A DNA stretch of 11,590 bases. Origin: Bacteroidales bacterium (lineage in GTDB: Bacteria; Bacteroidota; Bacteroidia; Bacteroidales; JAAUTT01). Positions within the stretch are counted from its first letter, which is position 1. Each line of letters opens with the position of its first letter. This document shows positions 1 to 7,491 of the stretch, in pieces. A program made the translations under genes and the position numbers. The notes under the pieces are model-generated. The model was not told where the DNA came from. It was given only the letters and a program-made list of their open reading frames with translations, and ran no database searches. The DNA is taken from assembly GCA_025350365.1 (NCBI GenBank), contig JANXXY010000289.1, forward strand, positions 1 through 11,590, in the 5' to 3' direction.

Positions 1-23
1 ACTAAAAACTAACATAAACGTTT

Positions 24-49
24 GTCATTCTGAGCGAAGCGAAGAATCT
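24..49. repeat. Short dispersed intergenic repeat (GAGCGAAGCGAAG core)
   Basis: A 26-base element with core GAGCGAAGCGAAG, bounded by ATTCT on the left and AGAAT on the right, so the ends can pair as a small hairpin. From memory this sequence recurs in intergenic DNA of many bacteria, including Bacteroidetes; only one copy is in this window. It lies downstream of the nth stop codon. No function is claimed. Confidence 0.5.
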
Positions 50-106
50 TATTATTTTAGTCGGTCAGTAAAAATTTATCAATAAAAAAGTTAATCCATT
101 TTGGAT

Positions 107-748
107 CTAAATCATATGTTGTTTGTAAAAACTGCAAACCCCGGTAAGGCCGCAAATGTTACATTTAGGTTTCCGGGCGATGCAAACATAACGTCCATGA
201 AGTATTAACCAATGATGTGCTATGGACAATAAGTCTTCAGGAATATAGGCGACCAATTGTTTTTCAGTAACCGCAGGTGATTTTGCGTTTTCGGATAGTC
301 CAATTCGAGCTGCAACCCTGTGTACATGAGTATCTACTGCAAGCGTAGGTTTGTTATAAACAACTGATGCGATTACATTGGCTGTTTTTCGTCCAACTCC
401 CGGAAGTTTTTGAAGCTCATCCACATCGTCGGGTACTATGTTGTCAAATTTCGAAATCAGAGTTTGTGCCATCCCAATAAGACTCTTGGTTTTATTATTT
501 GGGTAAGTGCATGAACGAATAATCTCAAATACATCTTCGGGTGAAGCTTTTGAGAGAAATTCGGCTGTCGGAAAACGATCGAAAAAACCGGGAGTAATCA
601 TGTTAACCCGCTTATCGGTACATTGTGCCGACAAAATAACGGCAACTAATAATTCATAAGCGCTGCGATAATGCAATTCTGTTTCGGCTACAGGCATGGT
701 TGTCTGGAAATATGCTATCACCTTATCAAAAAACTCCTTTTTTTCCAT
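107..748 (-). CDS. nth: Endonuclease III (DNA glycosylase/AP lyase)
   Basis: This base-excision repair enzyme removes oxidised pyrimidines from DNA and nicks the resulting abasic site by beta-elimination. The 213-residue length is normal for the family. The helix-hairpin-helix reads LPGVGRKTANVI at residues 115-126 and contains the catalytic lysine (K121). The catalytic aspartate is D139 in AVDTHVHR. The C-terminal 4Fe-4S loop is complete: C189, C196, C199 and C205 with the standard C-x6-C-x2-C-x5-C spacing. The start MEKKEFF fits the usual N-terminus and the stop is TAG. The gene is divergent from the ABC-F gene across a 171-base spacer. A weak minus-strand promoter-like TATCTTTA lies at 764-771, without a clear -33 box. 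All key residues are present, so the gene looks intact. Confidence 0.96.
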   Translation of the reverse strand: MEKKEFFDKVIAYFQTTMPVAETELHYRSAYELLVAVILSAQCTDKRVNMITPGFFDRFPTAEFLSKASPEDVFEIIRSCTYPNNKTKSLIGMAQTLISKFDNIVPDDVDELQKLPGVGRKTANVIASVVYNKPTLAVDTHVHRVAARIGLSENAKSPAVTEKQLVAYIPEDLLSIAHHWLILHGRYVCIARKPKCNICGLTGVCSFYKQHMI

Positions 749-790
749 AGTAAATTATCGGGTTAAAGATACTATTTAATGTTTCAACGA

Positions 791-820
791 TGAAATACAA
801 TGAAATGCAACGAAATAAAT
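791..820. repeat. Three imperfect 10-base tandem units
   Basis: Three adjacent decamers, TGAAATACAA, TGAAATGCAA and CGAAATAAAT, lie in the spacer between the divergent nth and ABC-F genes. They share GAAAT at the same phase. The array is short and imperfect, so it may be slippage or a binding-site array; the sequence does not decide between these. Confidence 0.4.
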
Positions 821-891
821 TTCTTATTACTTAATAATCAGTCTTACGACCTGATGCTTACTACTTTTATTCAATTGTATGGTTTTAAAAT

Positions 892-899
892 TATCTTTG
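892..899 (+). promoter_or_regulatory. Putative promoter -7 box of the ABC-F gene
   Basis: TATCTTTG matches the Bacteroidetes -7 consensus TAnnTTTG exactly and ends 20 bases before the ATG at 920. The only upstream TTG (875-877) is 14 bases away, shorter than the usual spacing of about 19-21, so the -33 box is uncertain. The predicted leader is only about 15 bases. Confidence 0.5.
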
Positions 900-919
900 C
901 ATTTCTTTAAAAATGATCT

Positions 920-2791
920 ATGAATACTTACCTGTTGGTTGAAAACGCTTCGAAGGCATATGGCGATATACAGTTATTTGAAAATCTTACGTTTGTAGTT
1001 AACGAAGGTCAGAAAATAGCCTTGATTGCCAAAAATGGAACTGGCAAAACCACGCTACTGAACATATTCACCGGTAAGGATAGTTTTGATGCCGGTAGTT
1101 TCTATATCAATAAAGATATTAAGGTGGGATATTTGGAACAGGATCCTCAGTTTAATCCACAATTAACAGTATTTCAGGCAGCATATAGTTCTCCCGGTGA
1201 ACTAATGAATGCTGTTCGTGAATACGAGACTGCACTTCATTCGCCGGATAAAAGTCTTTTAGAAGGAGCTATTTCAAAGATGGACTTTTACCAGGCGTGG
1301 GATTTTGATGTGAAAATAAAGCAAATGCTTTCAGTTTTAAAACTTAACGATCTGGATCAATCGGTAGCAAAATTATCGGGAGGTCAGGTAAAAAGGTTAG
1401 CTCTTGCAGTTACATTAATTAATGAGCCTGATTTTTTGATTCTTGATGAACCAACCAATCATCTTGACCTGGATATGATTGAATGGTTGGAGGAATACAT
1501 GGCAAAAACGCAAATTACCCTTTTGATGGTCACACATGACAGGTATTTTCTCGATCGGGTTTGCAATGAAATTATTGAAATAGACGAAAAATTAGCTTAT
1601 TCGTATAAAGGAAATTATTCCTATTTTCTGGAGAAACGGCAGGAACGGTTGTTTAATAAGAACCTTTTAACAGAAAAGGCTCAAAACCTGTTACGTCGCG
1701 AACTTGAGTGGATGCGTCGCATGCCAAAAGCACGAAGTACGAAAGCAAAATCAAGAATCGACGCTTTTTATGATCTCAAGGAACAATCGGAATACCGCAG
1801 AAATGAGAAACAGGTGGATATTAACATTAAAACTTCTCGGCTAGGAAATAAAATTCTCGAGATGGAACATGTTTCTAAAAGTTTTGGGGATTTAGTCATG
1901 CTTAACGATTTCTCCTATACCTTTTCGAGGTTGGAAAAAGTTGGAATCATTGGTCGAAATGGGGTAGGGAAGAGTACTTTTCTGAATTTGATAACACAGA
2001 GACTCGCTCACGATTCGGGTAAAATTGATACCGGCGAAACAGTGGTTTATGGATTTTATCAACAGTTAGGTTTACAGTTTCAACCACAGCAACGTGTTAT
2101 TGATGTTATAAGAGAAATTGCAGATGTGGTTACCTTGGGTGATGGAAAACAAATGGCAATATCTCAATTTCTAACCTACTTTCTTTTCCCTCCCGAGATG
2201 CAATATGTTCCGGTTGGTAAGTTAAGTGGTGGCGAAAAACGAAGGCTTTACCTGATGACTATCCTGATGCAAAATCCTAACTTTCTAATTCTCGATGAGC
2301 CAACCAACGACCTCGATATTATTACATTGAATGTGTTAGAGGAATACCTTTCCAATTTTGGTGGTTGTTTGATTATTGTTTCTCACGACAGGTTTTTTAT
2401 GGACAAACTGGTCGATCACCTTTTTATTTTCGAAGGAGATGGCAATGTATATGATTTTCCGGGAAACTATAGCGACTATCGGGTATCACAAAAACAGATT
2501 GAAATTGAGGACAAACGACAACGTGCCGGGGACAAAACCAAACCAGTTGCAAACGCTGTAAAACAGGCTGATTCGGGTGCAAAGAAAAAACATTCTTACA
2601 AAGAAAAAAAGGAATTGGAGCAAATTGAATTGGAAATGGCGAATCTGGAAGTTGAAAAAAAAGCCCTTGAAGCTGATATATCCACAGGAATTTTATCATC
2701 CGGGGAATTGGTTATTAAATCTAACCGCATTGGAGAGATAATGAAAATAGTAGATGAAAAAACAGATCGATGGGTGGAGTTAAATAGTTAG
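920..2791 (+). CDS. ABC-F family ATPase (Uup-like), two ABC domains
   Basis: This is a soluble ABC protein with two nucleotide-binding domains and no membrane segments. ABC-F proteins act on ribosomes or on DNA intermediates (Uup); its exact role is not shown here. Domain 1 has Walker A AKNGTGKTT (37-45, with Ala in place of the first Gly), signature LSGGQ (152-156) and Walker B LDEPTNHLD (175-183). A charged interdomain linker spans about 230-300. Domain 2 has GRNGVGKST (345-353), LSGGE (435-439), LDEPTNDLD (458-466) and the switch histidine H489. A Lys/Glu-rich coiled coil (about 555-623) resembles the Uup C-terminal DNA-binding extension, which is why I favour Uup-like over EttA or an antibiotic-resistance ABC-F. 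The TAG stop overlaps the 3' end of the convergent DUF3999 gene by 12 bases. Confidence 0.93.
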   Translation: MNTYLLVENASKAYGDIQLFENLTFVVNEGQKIALIAKNGTGKTTLLNIFTGKDSFDAGSFYINKDIKVGYLEQDPQFNPQLTVFQAAYSSPGELMNAVREYETALHSPDKSLLEGAISKMDFYQAWDFDVKIKQMLSVLKLNDLDQSVAKLSGGQVKRLALAVTLINEPDFLILDEPTNHLDLDMIEWLEEYMAKTQITLLMVTHDRYFLDRVCNEIIEIDEKLAYSYKGNYSYFLEKRQERLFNKNLLTEKAQNLLRRELEWMRRMPKARSTKAKSRIDAFYDLKEQSEYRRNEKQVDINIKTSRLGNKILEMEHVSKSFGDLVMLNDFSYTFSRLEKVGIIGRNGVGKSTFLNLITQRLAHDSGKIDTGETVVYGFYQQLGLQFQPQQRVIDVIREIADVVTLGDGKQMAISQFLTYFLFPPEMQYVPVGKLSGGEKRRLYLMTILMQNPNFLILDEPTNDLDIITLNVLEEYLSNFGGCLIIVSHDRFFMDKLVDHLFIFEGDGNVYDFPGNYSDYRVSQKQIEIEDKRQRAGDKTKPVANAVKQADSGAKKKHSYKEKKELEQIELEMANLEVEKKALEADISTGILSSGELVIKSNRIGEIMKIVDEKTDRWVELNS

Positions 2792-4033
2792 TTTATCTTT
2801 TTCTGCCTTCATTTCCCGGGTTATTTTTATCGACAACCATCCTAAAAGTGCAATTACCAAAACGAGGGCTAACCAAATATAAGTTTTGGTAAAAAAAGCC
2901 GGCAAAATAAGACTTGCCGGTTTTGGCAATCTTACAATCCTATTGGTTTTTAATACTAAAATGTCTTTGGGAATCTTGTCAGTAAAATATTGTAAGTCGT
3001 AATTTGGCGATGCAATTTTCTCATTTCCATAAAACAGCTCATATTTCTCTCCCGCTTTCAAATTTGAGATAAGATATTTTGAAAGTTGGTATGCATTAAC
3101 TGCTGTTATTTGCAAAGGATTGTTATCGGCATTATCAATTTCGATGATTAGTTCATTTGTTTTCAATCCATTAAAGTTCCATATAGTTAATTTTCCTGAT
3201 GTAATAACAAATGAATTAATGGTTTCGAAAACCTTTTTCCTGTTATAGGTGTTGTATCTTCCTACTATGCAGTTTCTCATGTAAAAATCAGGTTCTTTTA
3301 TAGTAAGGTCAAATCTGTCAATTTCATAAGCTTCATTAAATGTTAGCCTTACAAAGCTTTTTTTAAGTTTAACACTATTTGATTGATGTACAGTTGGTGT
3401 TGTAATTTCAGTATACAAGCCCTCATTTATTTTCGAATCATAATACCCAACTGTCATTATCTGCAATGGGTCTTTTCGTTTATCATTCAACGTTATCTCA
3501 AAAAATTCGTAATTACTTTTAGGAAAATCAATTATTCTGAGCTCGGAAGTATTCCCTTTTGAAATGGACGAAAGGACAGGAAAATTTCGTTTGATGATAA
3601 ACCAGTTATTATGGTCGTCACTGCCTTTCAGGGTAATTTCCTTTTCTATTTCGGTATTACGAATTTGTAAAACAAAATTTGAAATAGTTGATCGGTCCTG
3701 ATTATGAATGACAATTCTGGTAATGGCTTGCTTTGGTAAATATTTATTTTCAACTATTTTATATTGTTTGAATGCCGTTTGTTCGGTTACATGATTTTCG
3801 GATACAAATAGATATGGAACTTCTTTGTGCCTGGAGTCCAAAATTCGAAGGTCGGAATAGTCGCTTTTTGCACCGGATATTACGTTGGGAGAAAGCAATA
3901 TTTTATAGAAATCACTTTTTGTAGCGCTGTCGATCTGTGTTTTCCATTTGAAATCATCTGCATTACCTGCAACAAAGAGGCATAAAAATTGGATAAATAA
4001 AATACACTTTTTCATAAATTTTCTATAATTCAT
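2780..4033 (-). CDS. DUF3999-type secreted protein with C-terminal membrane anchor
   Basis: The function is unknown. The 417-residue product has an N-terminal signal peptide (hydrophobic ILFIQFLCLFVAG, about residues 11-23, ahead of NADDF). A mostly beta-strand body follows, and one transmembrane helix lies near 385-402 with a basic cytoplasmic tail. This points to an envelope protein with its bulk outside the cytoplasmic membrane. The opening FKWKTQI plus the downstream DLRILD and KEVPYLF segments are what I associate with DUF3999. Two starts are possible, Met1 (4033) or Met7 (4015); Met7 would give a more typical signal peptide beginning MKKC. From memory, DUF3999 genes often adjoin a DUF2339 membrane-protein gene. 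None is present here, and the neighbours are a helicase gene upstream and a convergent ABC-F gene downstream. Family assignment is moderately secure; the role is open. Confidence 0.78.
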   Translation of the reverse strand: MNYRKFMKKCILFIQFLCLFVAGNADDFKWKTQIDSATKSDFYKILLSPNVISGAKSDYSDLRILDSRHKEVPYLFVSENHVTEQTAFKQYKIVENKYLPKQAITRIVIHNQDRSTISNFVLQIRNTEIEKEITLKGSDDHNNWFIIKRNFPVLSSISKGNTSELRIIDFPKSNYEFFEITLNDKRKDPLQIMTVGYYDSKINEGLYTEITTPTVHQSNSVKLKKSFVRLTFNEAYEIDRFDLTIKEPDFYMRNCIVGRYNTYNRKKVFETINSFVITSGKLTIWNFNGLKTNELIIEIDNADNNPLQITAVNAYQLSKYLISNLKAGEKYELFYGNEKIASPNYDLQYFTDKIPKDILVLKTNRIVRLPKPASLILPAFFTKTYIWLALVLVIALLGWLSIKITREMKAEKDKLTI

Positions 4034-4177
4034 GCAACCAAGTTAGTTTCTTATCTTGTAAAATCCGTGATACTTTTAAATAACTACTGTAGTTCCTCAC
4101 TCAATCCTTAAATCCCCGAAAGTGGAATTCTGTATTTTTCTTAATTTGAGTTGTTTACCTTCAGCCTAGGTTATGTC
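4034..4177. other. Intergenic spacer between two minus-strand genes
   Basis: A 144-base spacer between the helicase stop and the DUF3999 start. I found no TAnnTTTG box on the minus strand and no convincing terminator hairpin, so whether these genes are cotranscribed cannot be decided from the sequence. Confidence 0.5.
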
Positions 4178-5593
4178 TTACTCAAAAAAATTGTCCCCGA
4201 AATTCACTAAATACACTTTCTCGGTTGCCCGTGTGAATGCCGTATAAAGCCATTTCAGATATTCGATGGTCAGCATATCATCTTTAAAATAGCTTTGATC
4301 GATAAATACGGCACGCCATTGTCCACCCTGGGATTTATGGCATGTTACCGCATTGGCGTGTTTCACCTGAAGAGCATTGAAATACTCATTTTCCTTTACT
4401 TTGGCATACCGTTGTTTAAGTGAAACAATTTCTGCATAGTCCTCGGAAACGGTGTAGAATAATCGCTTGTTATCTTCAAACGATAGCGCAGGAGCCTCAG
4501 AATAAAGTGTATCGAGCAATAATTTTACCGAAAGCTCCGTATTATCATAATCCGGAATGATTATTTCAGCTTGTGCAAACCTAAAACCATACAATTCATA
4601 ATATTTCATTACCCGTTTTACCTTTACAATATCCCCATTGGCAATAAAGTCAGCCTTTACGTTTTCTTTAAGCCAGAAATAATTGTTTTTCACAACCATA
4701 AGGTAGTCGCCGGCTGCCAATTCCTCTTCACGTTGCAGAATCTGACCTCGTATTCCCTGATTGTATTTATTCGCAATTTTATTTGATCTGCAAATAACGA
4801 TAGTTTCATCACGTCCACAAGCGTTGTATGCTTGTGAGAGAGTGTCGAGGAGTTCATTTCCGGCGATTCTATGCACGTCGGTAAAACCTGATAAAATAAA
4901 TTTTGGATTTTGGATTTTATCCTGACTAATCAAATTTCGGATGGAGGTTGCGTTGCTGAGGATACCTGATTCGTGAGCCTGACGAACAACTTCCCTTAAT
5001 TCGTGTTCAACTACGGTTAAATCATATGATTCTAAAAATTGCTTATTCATCGCCATACTTTGCTGTAGCCCGACAGGTGGCAACTGTGCCGTATCGCCAA
5101 CCAGAATCAGTTTGCAATTTTTGTCATTATATACATAGTTAATAAGGTCTTCCAATAAATTTCCAGACCCAAAAATGGATGTATCCAGATTCTTGTCTGA
5201 AAGCATTGATGCCTCATCTACAATAAAAAAAGTGTTGCCATTTAAATTGCGATCAATAACGAATTTACCAAATGCATCTTTGGATGTTTTTTGTCGATAA
5301 ATTTTTTTGTGAATGGTAGTAGCGGGAGTTTCTGCATATGAGGAAAGTACCTTAGCTGCGCGTCCGGTAGGAGCCAAAAGAACAGTTTTGATATTCAATT
5401 CCTGCAAAGCTTTTATGAACACGCTGATCATAGAAGTTTTACCGGTTCCTGCATAACCTTTCAATAAAAGAATCTCTTTTGTGTGCTGATTTAACACAAA
5501 ATCAGAAAGCTTCCCCATCAATGTTTGCTGATCCGCTGTCGGAGCAAATGTAAGATATTTCTGAATTATGGCAATCAGGTGATTTTTTATCAT
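4178..5593 (-). CDS. RecD/Dda-like superfamily 1B DNA helicase
   Basis: This predicted ATP-dependent 5'-3' DNA helicase belongs to the compact RecD2/Dda type widespread in Bacteroidetes, probably acting in DNA repair or replication. The 471-residue protein has the main SF1 motifs in order: Walker A GYAGTGKT (46-53), motif Ia APTGRAAK (74-81), Walker B VDEASM (125-130) and motif III GDTAQLPPVG (166-175). The C-terminal UvrD-like half carries VTCHKSQGGQW (416-426) and YTAFTRA (450-456), containing the motif V/VI residues, including arginine 455. It lacks the long N-terminal extension of RecD2 and any RecB or RecC neighbour, so it is not a RecBCD subunit by context. The start at 5593 leaves a short N-terminal helix ahead of the ATPase core. 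The biochemical class is secure; the specific pathway is inferred. Confidence 0.9.
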   Translation of the reverse strand: MIKNHLIAIIQKYLTFAPTADQQTLMGKLSDFVLNQHTKEILLLKGYAGTGKTSMISVFIKALQELNIKTVLLAPTGRAAKVLSSYAETPATTIHKKIYRQKTSKDAFGKFVIDRNLNGNTFFIVDEASMLSDKNLDTSIFGSGNLLEDLINYVYNDKNCKLILVGDTAQLPPVGLQQSMAMNKQFLESYDLTVVEHELREVVRQAHESGILSNATSIRNLISQDKIQNPKFILSGFTDVHRIAGNELLDTLSQAYNACGRDETIVICRSNKIANKYNQGIRGQILQREEELAAGDYLMVVKNNYFWLKENVKADFIANGDIVKVKRVMKYYELYGFRFAQAEIIIPDYDNTELSVKLLLDTLYSEAPALSFEDNKRLFYTVSEDYAEIVSLKQRYAKVKENEYFNALQVKHANAVTCHKSQGGQWRAVFIDQSYFKDDMLTIEYLKWLYTAFTRATEKVYLVNFGDNFFE

Positions 5594-5913
5594 TGCAACG
5601 TCCTATGTATTAGGATATGGTCATTTATTTTGTTCTAATCCTTAAAGTATGCCAAGCTAGATAAAAGCTTTCTAATTAGGAAAGAAGTTTTAATACAATG
5701 ATTGGATTAAATATTCCGGACTTAAAATAACCCAGAATGAATACAGTTTACAATAAAAGTTTACAATTACATTCTTTTGAAATGTTTGGATAAACAATTA
5801 ATTATTAACTTTAACCGCGAATGGATGTTGTTTATTAAGAGTATACAGCTTAAATCCCGTAATCCCATACAATAACAAATAGTAACGCATAAATTCGGAA
5901 TAATTTAGGTATT
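5594..5913. other. Divergent spacer between helicase and DUF3822 genes
   Basis: An AT-rich stretch of 320 bases without a credible gene. It contains a direct repeat AGTTTACAAT at 5745-5754 and 5758-5767. Two imperfect -7-like boxes are on the plus strand: AATGTTTG at 5781-5788 and TAATTTAG at 5901-5908, the latter only five bases before the DUF3822 ATG. A weak bulged inverted repeat surrounds CTAATTAG at 5672-5679. None is strong enough to name as a functional promoter. Confidence 0.5.
5745..5767. repeat. Direct repeat of AGTTTACAAT, 13-base period
   Basis: Two exact 10-base copies (5745-5754 and 5758-5767) are separated by AAA in the divergent helicase/DUF3822 spacer. The spacing is slightly more than one helical turn, so a regulator could bind both on one face. 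This is a suggestion only, since AT-rich DNA yields such repeats by chance. Confidence 0.4.
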
Positions 5914-6765
5914 ATGAATGAAATTAATTTAATTGACGAAACTTTCGATAAAAACCAGGCGCATAATTATCATTTATCGATTCAGACAAGTAATAATGGA
6001 TTGTCATTTTGTTTGTTAGATACAATCAGCAAAAAATATATTGCACTTCGCCATTACCCGTTTAAAGCCATTAATAGTAATCAACAACTATTGAATAACG
6101 TTTCGGAAAGAATTAAATCCGATGATATTCTGAAACTTAAGTTTAAGAGTGTAAGCCACATGTTTGTTGACAATAAGAATACACTTGTTCCAATTTCTTC
6201 TTTCGACGAGAACAAAGAATCTGAATATTTTAAGTTTAATCATCCATTGGAACCTAATTCCTTAGTCTTAAGCAACTCATTGATTCATTTGGAAGCTAAC
6301 AATGTTTTCAATTATCCGGAAAGCTTATATAGTATGCTCAAGGAGGTATTCCCTGCAATTAAATTTTCACATCACAGTTCAGCATTTATCGAAAATTTGA
6401 TTATTGATTCAGCCAAATGGACACAATCAAAATGCTATATAACTATCAATAAAACTTTTTTAAATATTGGCATTGCCTGTAACAAAAAACTGGAATTTTA
6501 TAACACATTCAATTTTAAGGAAAATTCAGATATAGTATATTATATATTGAGTGTTTTGGATCATTTTAGACTATCACCTCTACTTACTGAGGTATTTATG
6601 TCATCGAGCGCAGAGAATCACGATGAGATGTTCGATTTTATAAACAATTATTTGAATATGATTAAATTTATCAGGCCAACCGATAAATATACCTTTAGTT
6701 ATATTTTTGATGAGTTTCAGTTAACACGGTTTTCAAATCTGTTTAATCTGGCGCTTTGCGAATAA
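5914..6765 (+). CDS. DUF3822 family protein
   Basis: A 283-residue protein of unknown function, with no signal peptide or membrane segment, so probably cytoplasmic. I assign DUF3822 from its size, composition and position immediately before rsmD, an arrangement I recognise from Bacteroidetes genomes. The N-terminus (18-48) alternates beta strands around LSIQTSNNGLSFCLLD. A second strand-rich block at 173-200 (CYITINKTFLNIGIA, then KKLEFYNTF) is followed by a helix and the short strand EVFMSSSA (226-233). This layout recalls the duplicated actin/PilM-like ATPase fold, but the glycine-rich phosphate loops are not evident, so any nucleotide binding is unproven. The last 10 bases overlap the start of rsmD, which suggests coupled translation and possibly a related role. 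AT-rich like its surroundings. Confidence 0.75.
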   Translation: MNEINLIDETFDKNQAHNYHLSIQTSNNGLSFCLLDTISKKYIALRHYPFKAINSNQQLLNNVSERIKSDDILKLKFKSVSHMFVDNKNTLVPISSFDENKESEYFKFNHPLEPNSLVLSNSLIHLEANNVFNYPESLYSMLKEVFPAIKFSHHSSAFIENLIIDSAKWTQSKCYITINKTFLNIGIACNKKLEFYNTFNFKENSDIVYYILSVLDHFRLSPLLTEVFMSSSAENHDEMFDFINNYLNMIKFIRPTDKYTFSYIFDEFQLTRFSNLFNLALCE

Positions 6766-7301
6766 TCAGCGGAAAGTATCGCGGCAGAATGATACACCCG
6801 GGGAAAGAATTTACAGCCCGACCCACCACTGATACTGCAAAGGAAAGCTTGTTTAATATTCTGATGAATACGTACGATCTGGAAGAGATAGATGTACTTG
6901 ATCTATTTGCAGGTACGGGGAGTATAAGCTACGAATTTGCATCAAGAGGGTGTAAATCAATTGAAACGGTTGAGCTTAACTACAAACACGCAGGTTTTAT
7001 AAACAAAATGGTACAGGAACTCAAGTTTGATCAATTAAGGCTTATACGTACAAATGCATTTCATTATCTGAAGGCTTGTAATCGCAAATTCGATATCATC
7101 TATGCCGATCCACCATATGATTTGGAAGAAATAGAAACACTACCCGAAATAATTATTTCGAAAGGTTTATTAAAGCAGGGAGGAGTATTTATTTTGGAAC
7201 ATTCTAAAAATATGAACTTTAGCAACCACGAAAAACTAAGTGATCATCGGGCTTATGGCAGTGTAAACTTCAGTTTTTTTAGTAACGATAAAAAACTTTA
7301 G
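6756..7301 (+). CDS. rsmD: 16S rRNA (guanine966-N2)-methyltransferase RsmD
   Basis: This enzyme uses S-adenosylmethionine to methylate the 2-amino group of G966 of 16S rRNA during 30S assembly. The 181-residue protein begins MRIISGKYRGR, the conserved family N-terminus. It continues with RPTTDTAKESLFNIL (22-36), the SAM-binding motif DLFAGTGSISYE (49-60) and the catalytic DPPY (118-121). The start is TTG at 6756, inside the DUF3822 gene. The first ATG in frame (codon 12) would remove the conserved RIISGKYRGR, so TTG is preferred. The two genes overlap by 10 bases, which implies translational coupling. The stop is TAG at 7299-7301, followed within five bases by a perfect 13-bp hairpin. Confidence 0.95.
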   Translation: MRIISGKYRGRMIHPGKEFTARPTTDTAKESLFNILMNTYDLEEIDVLDLFAGTGSISYEFASRGCKSIETVELNYKHAGFINKMVQELKFDQLRLIRTNAFHYLKACNRKFDIIYADPPYDLEEIETLPEIIISKGLLKQGGVFILEHSKNMNFSNHEKLSDHRAYGSVNFSFFSNDKKL

Positions 7302-7305
7302 AAAA

Positions 7306-7335
7306 TATTTGTTTCCATTTGGATGGAAACAAATA
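7306..7335. terminator. Perfect 13-bp hairpin after rsmD (terminator or operator)
   Basis: The left arm (7306-7318) and right arm (7323-7335) pair without mismatch around the tetraloop TTGG. The hairpin starts four bases after the rsmD stop, as a terminator would, but has no T-tract behind it. It also contains the TTTG -33 box (7318-7321) of the tRNA-Asp promoter, so it could instead be an operator or an RNA 3'-end stabiliser. The structure is certain; the role is not. Confidence 0.6.
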
Positions 7336-7348
7336 AGCACTATCTTTG
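7318..7348 (+). promoter_or_regulatory. Consensus promoter of tRNA-Asp
   Basis: TTTG at 7318-7321, a 19-base spacer and TATCTTTG at 7341-7348 match the Bacteroidetes primary sigma consensus (TTTG, about 19-21, TAnnTTTG) at every specified position. Transcription would start near 7355, giving a leader of about 39 bases before the tRNA. Confidence 0.8.
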
Positions 7349-7393
7349 CATCGCAATTCTGAAAAGGTGCAAGCCAATCAGGATAACAAAAAC

Positions 7394-7467
7394 GGAGTTG
7401 TAGTTCAGCTGGTTAGAATATCTGCCTGTCACGCAGAGGGTCGCGGGTTCGAGTCCCGTCCATTCCG
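7394..7467 (+). tRNA. tRNA-Asp, anticodon GTC
   Basis: A complete cloverleaf of 74 bases. The D stem GTTC pairs with GAAT. The anticodon stem TCTGC/GCAGA encloses CTGTCAC with anticodon GTC. The T stem GCGGG/CCCGT (one wobble pair) encloses TTCGAGT. The discriminator is G73, as expected for tRNA-Asp. CCA is not encoded; the sequence continues CTT. The acceptor stem GGAGTTG/CCATTCC has one G-U pair (7397/7463) and one T-C mismatch (7399/7461), slightly unusual. A consensus promoter precedes it and an intrinsic terminator follows 24 bases later, so it is probably a single-gene transcript. Confidence 0.95.
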
Positions 7468-7491
7468 CTTCAAGAGATACAATCTCAAACA

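Noticed and set aside
1028..1054. Ala in place of the first Gly of the first Walker A motif as a loss of function
   Set aside because: The rest of the motif (NGTGKTT), signature and Walker B are intact, and I recall similar variants in Bacteroidetes homologues.
2424..2699. Minus-strand open frame of 91 codons inside the ABC-F gene
   Set aside because: It lies antisense within a gene with complete ABC motifs, has low-complexity composition and no recognisable domain.
5661..5692. Inverted repeat around CTAATTAG as a terminator
   Set aside because: The arms need a bulge and there is no T-tract in a useful position on either strand.
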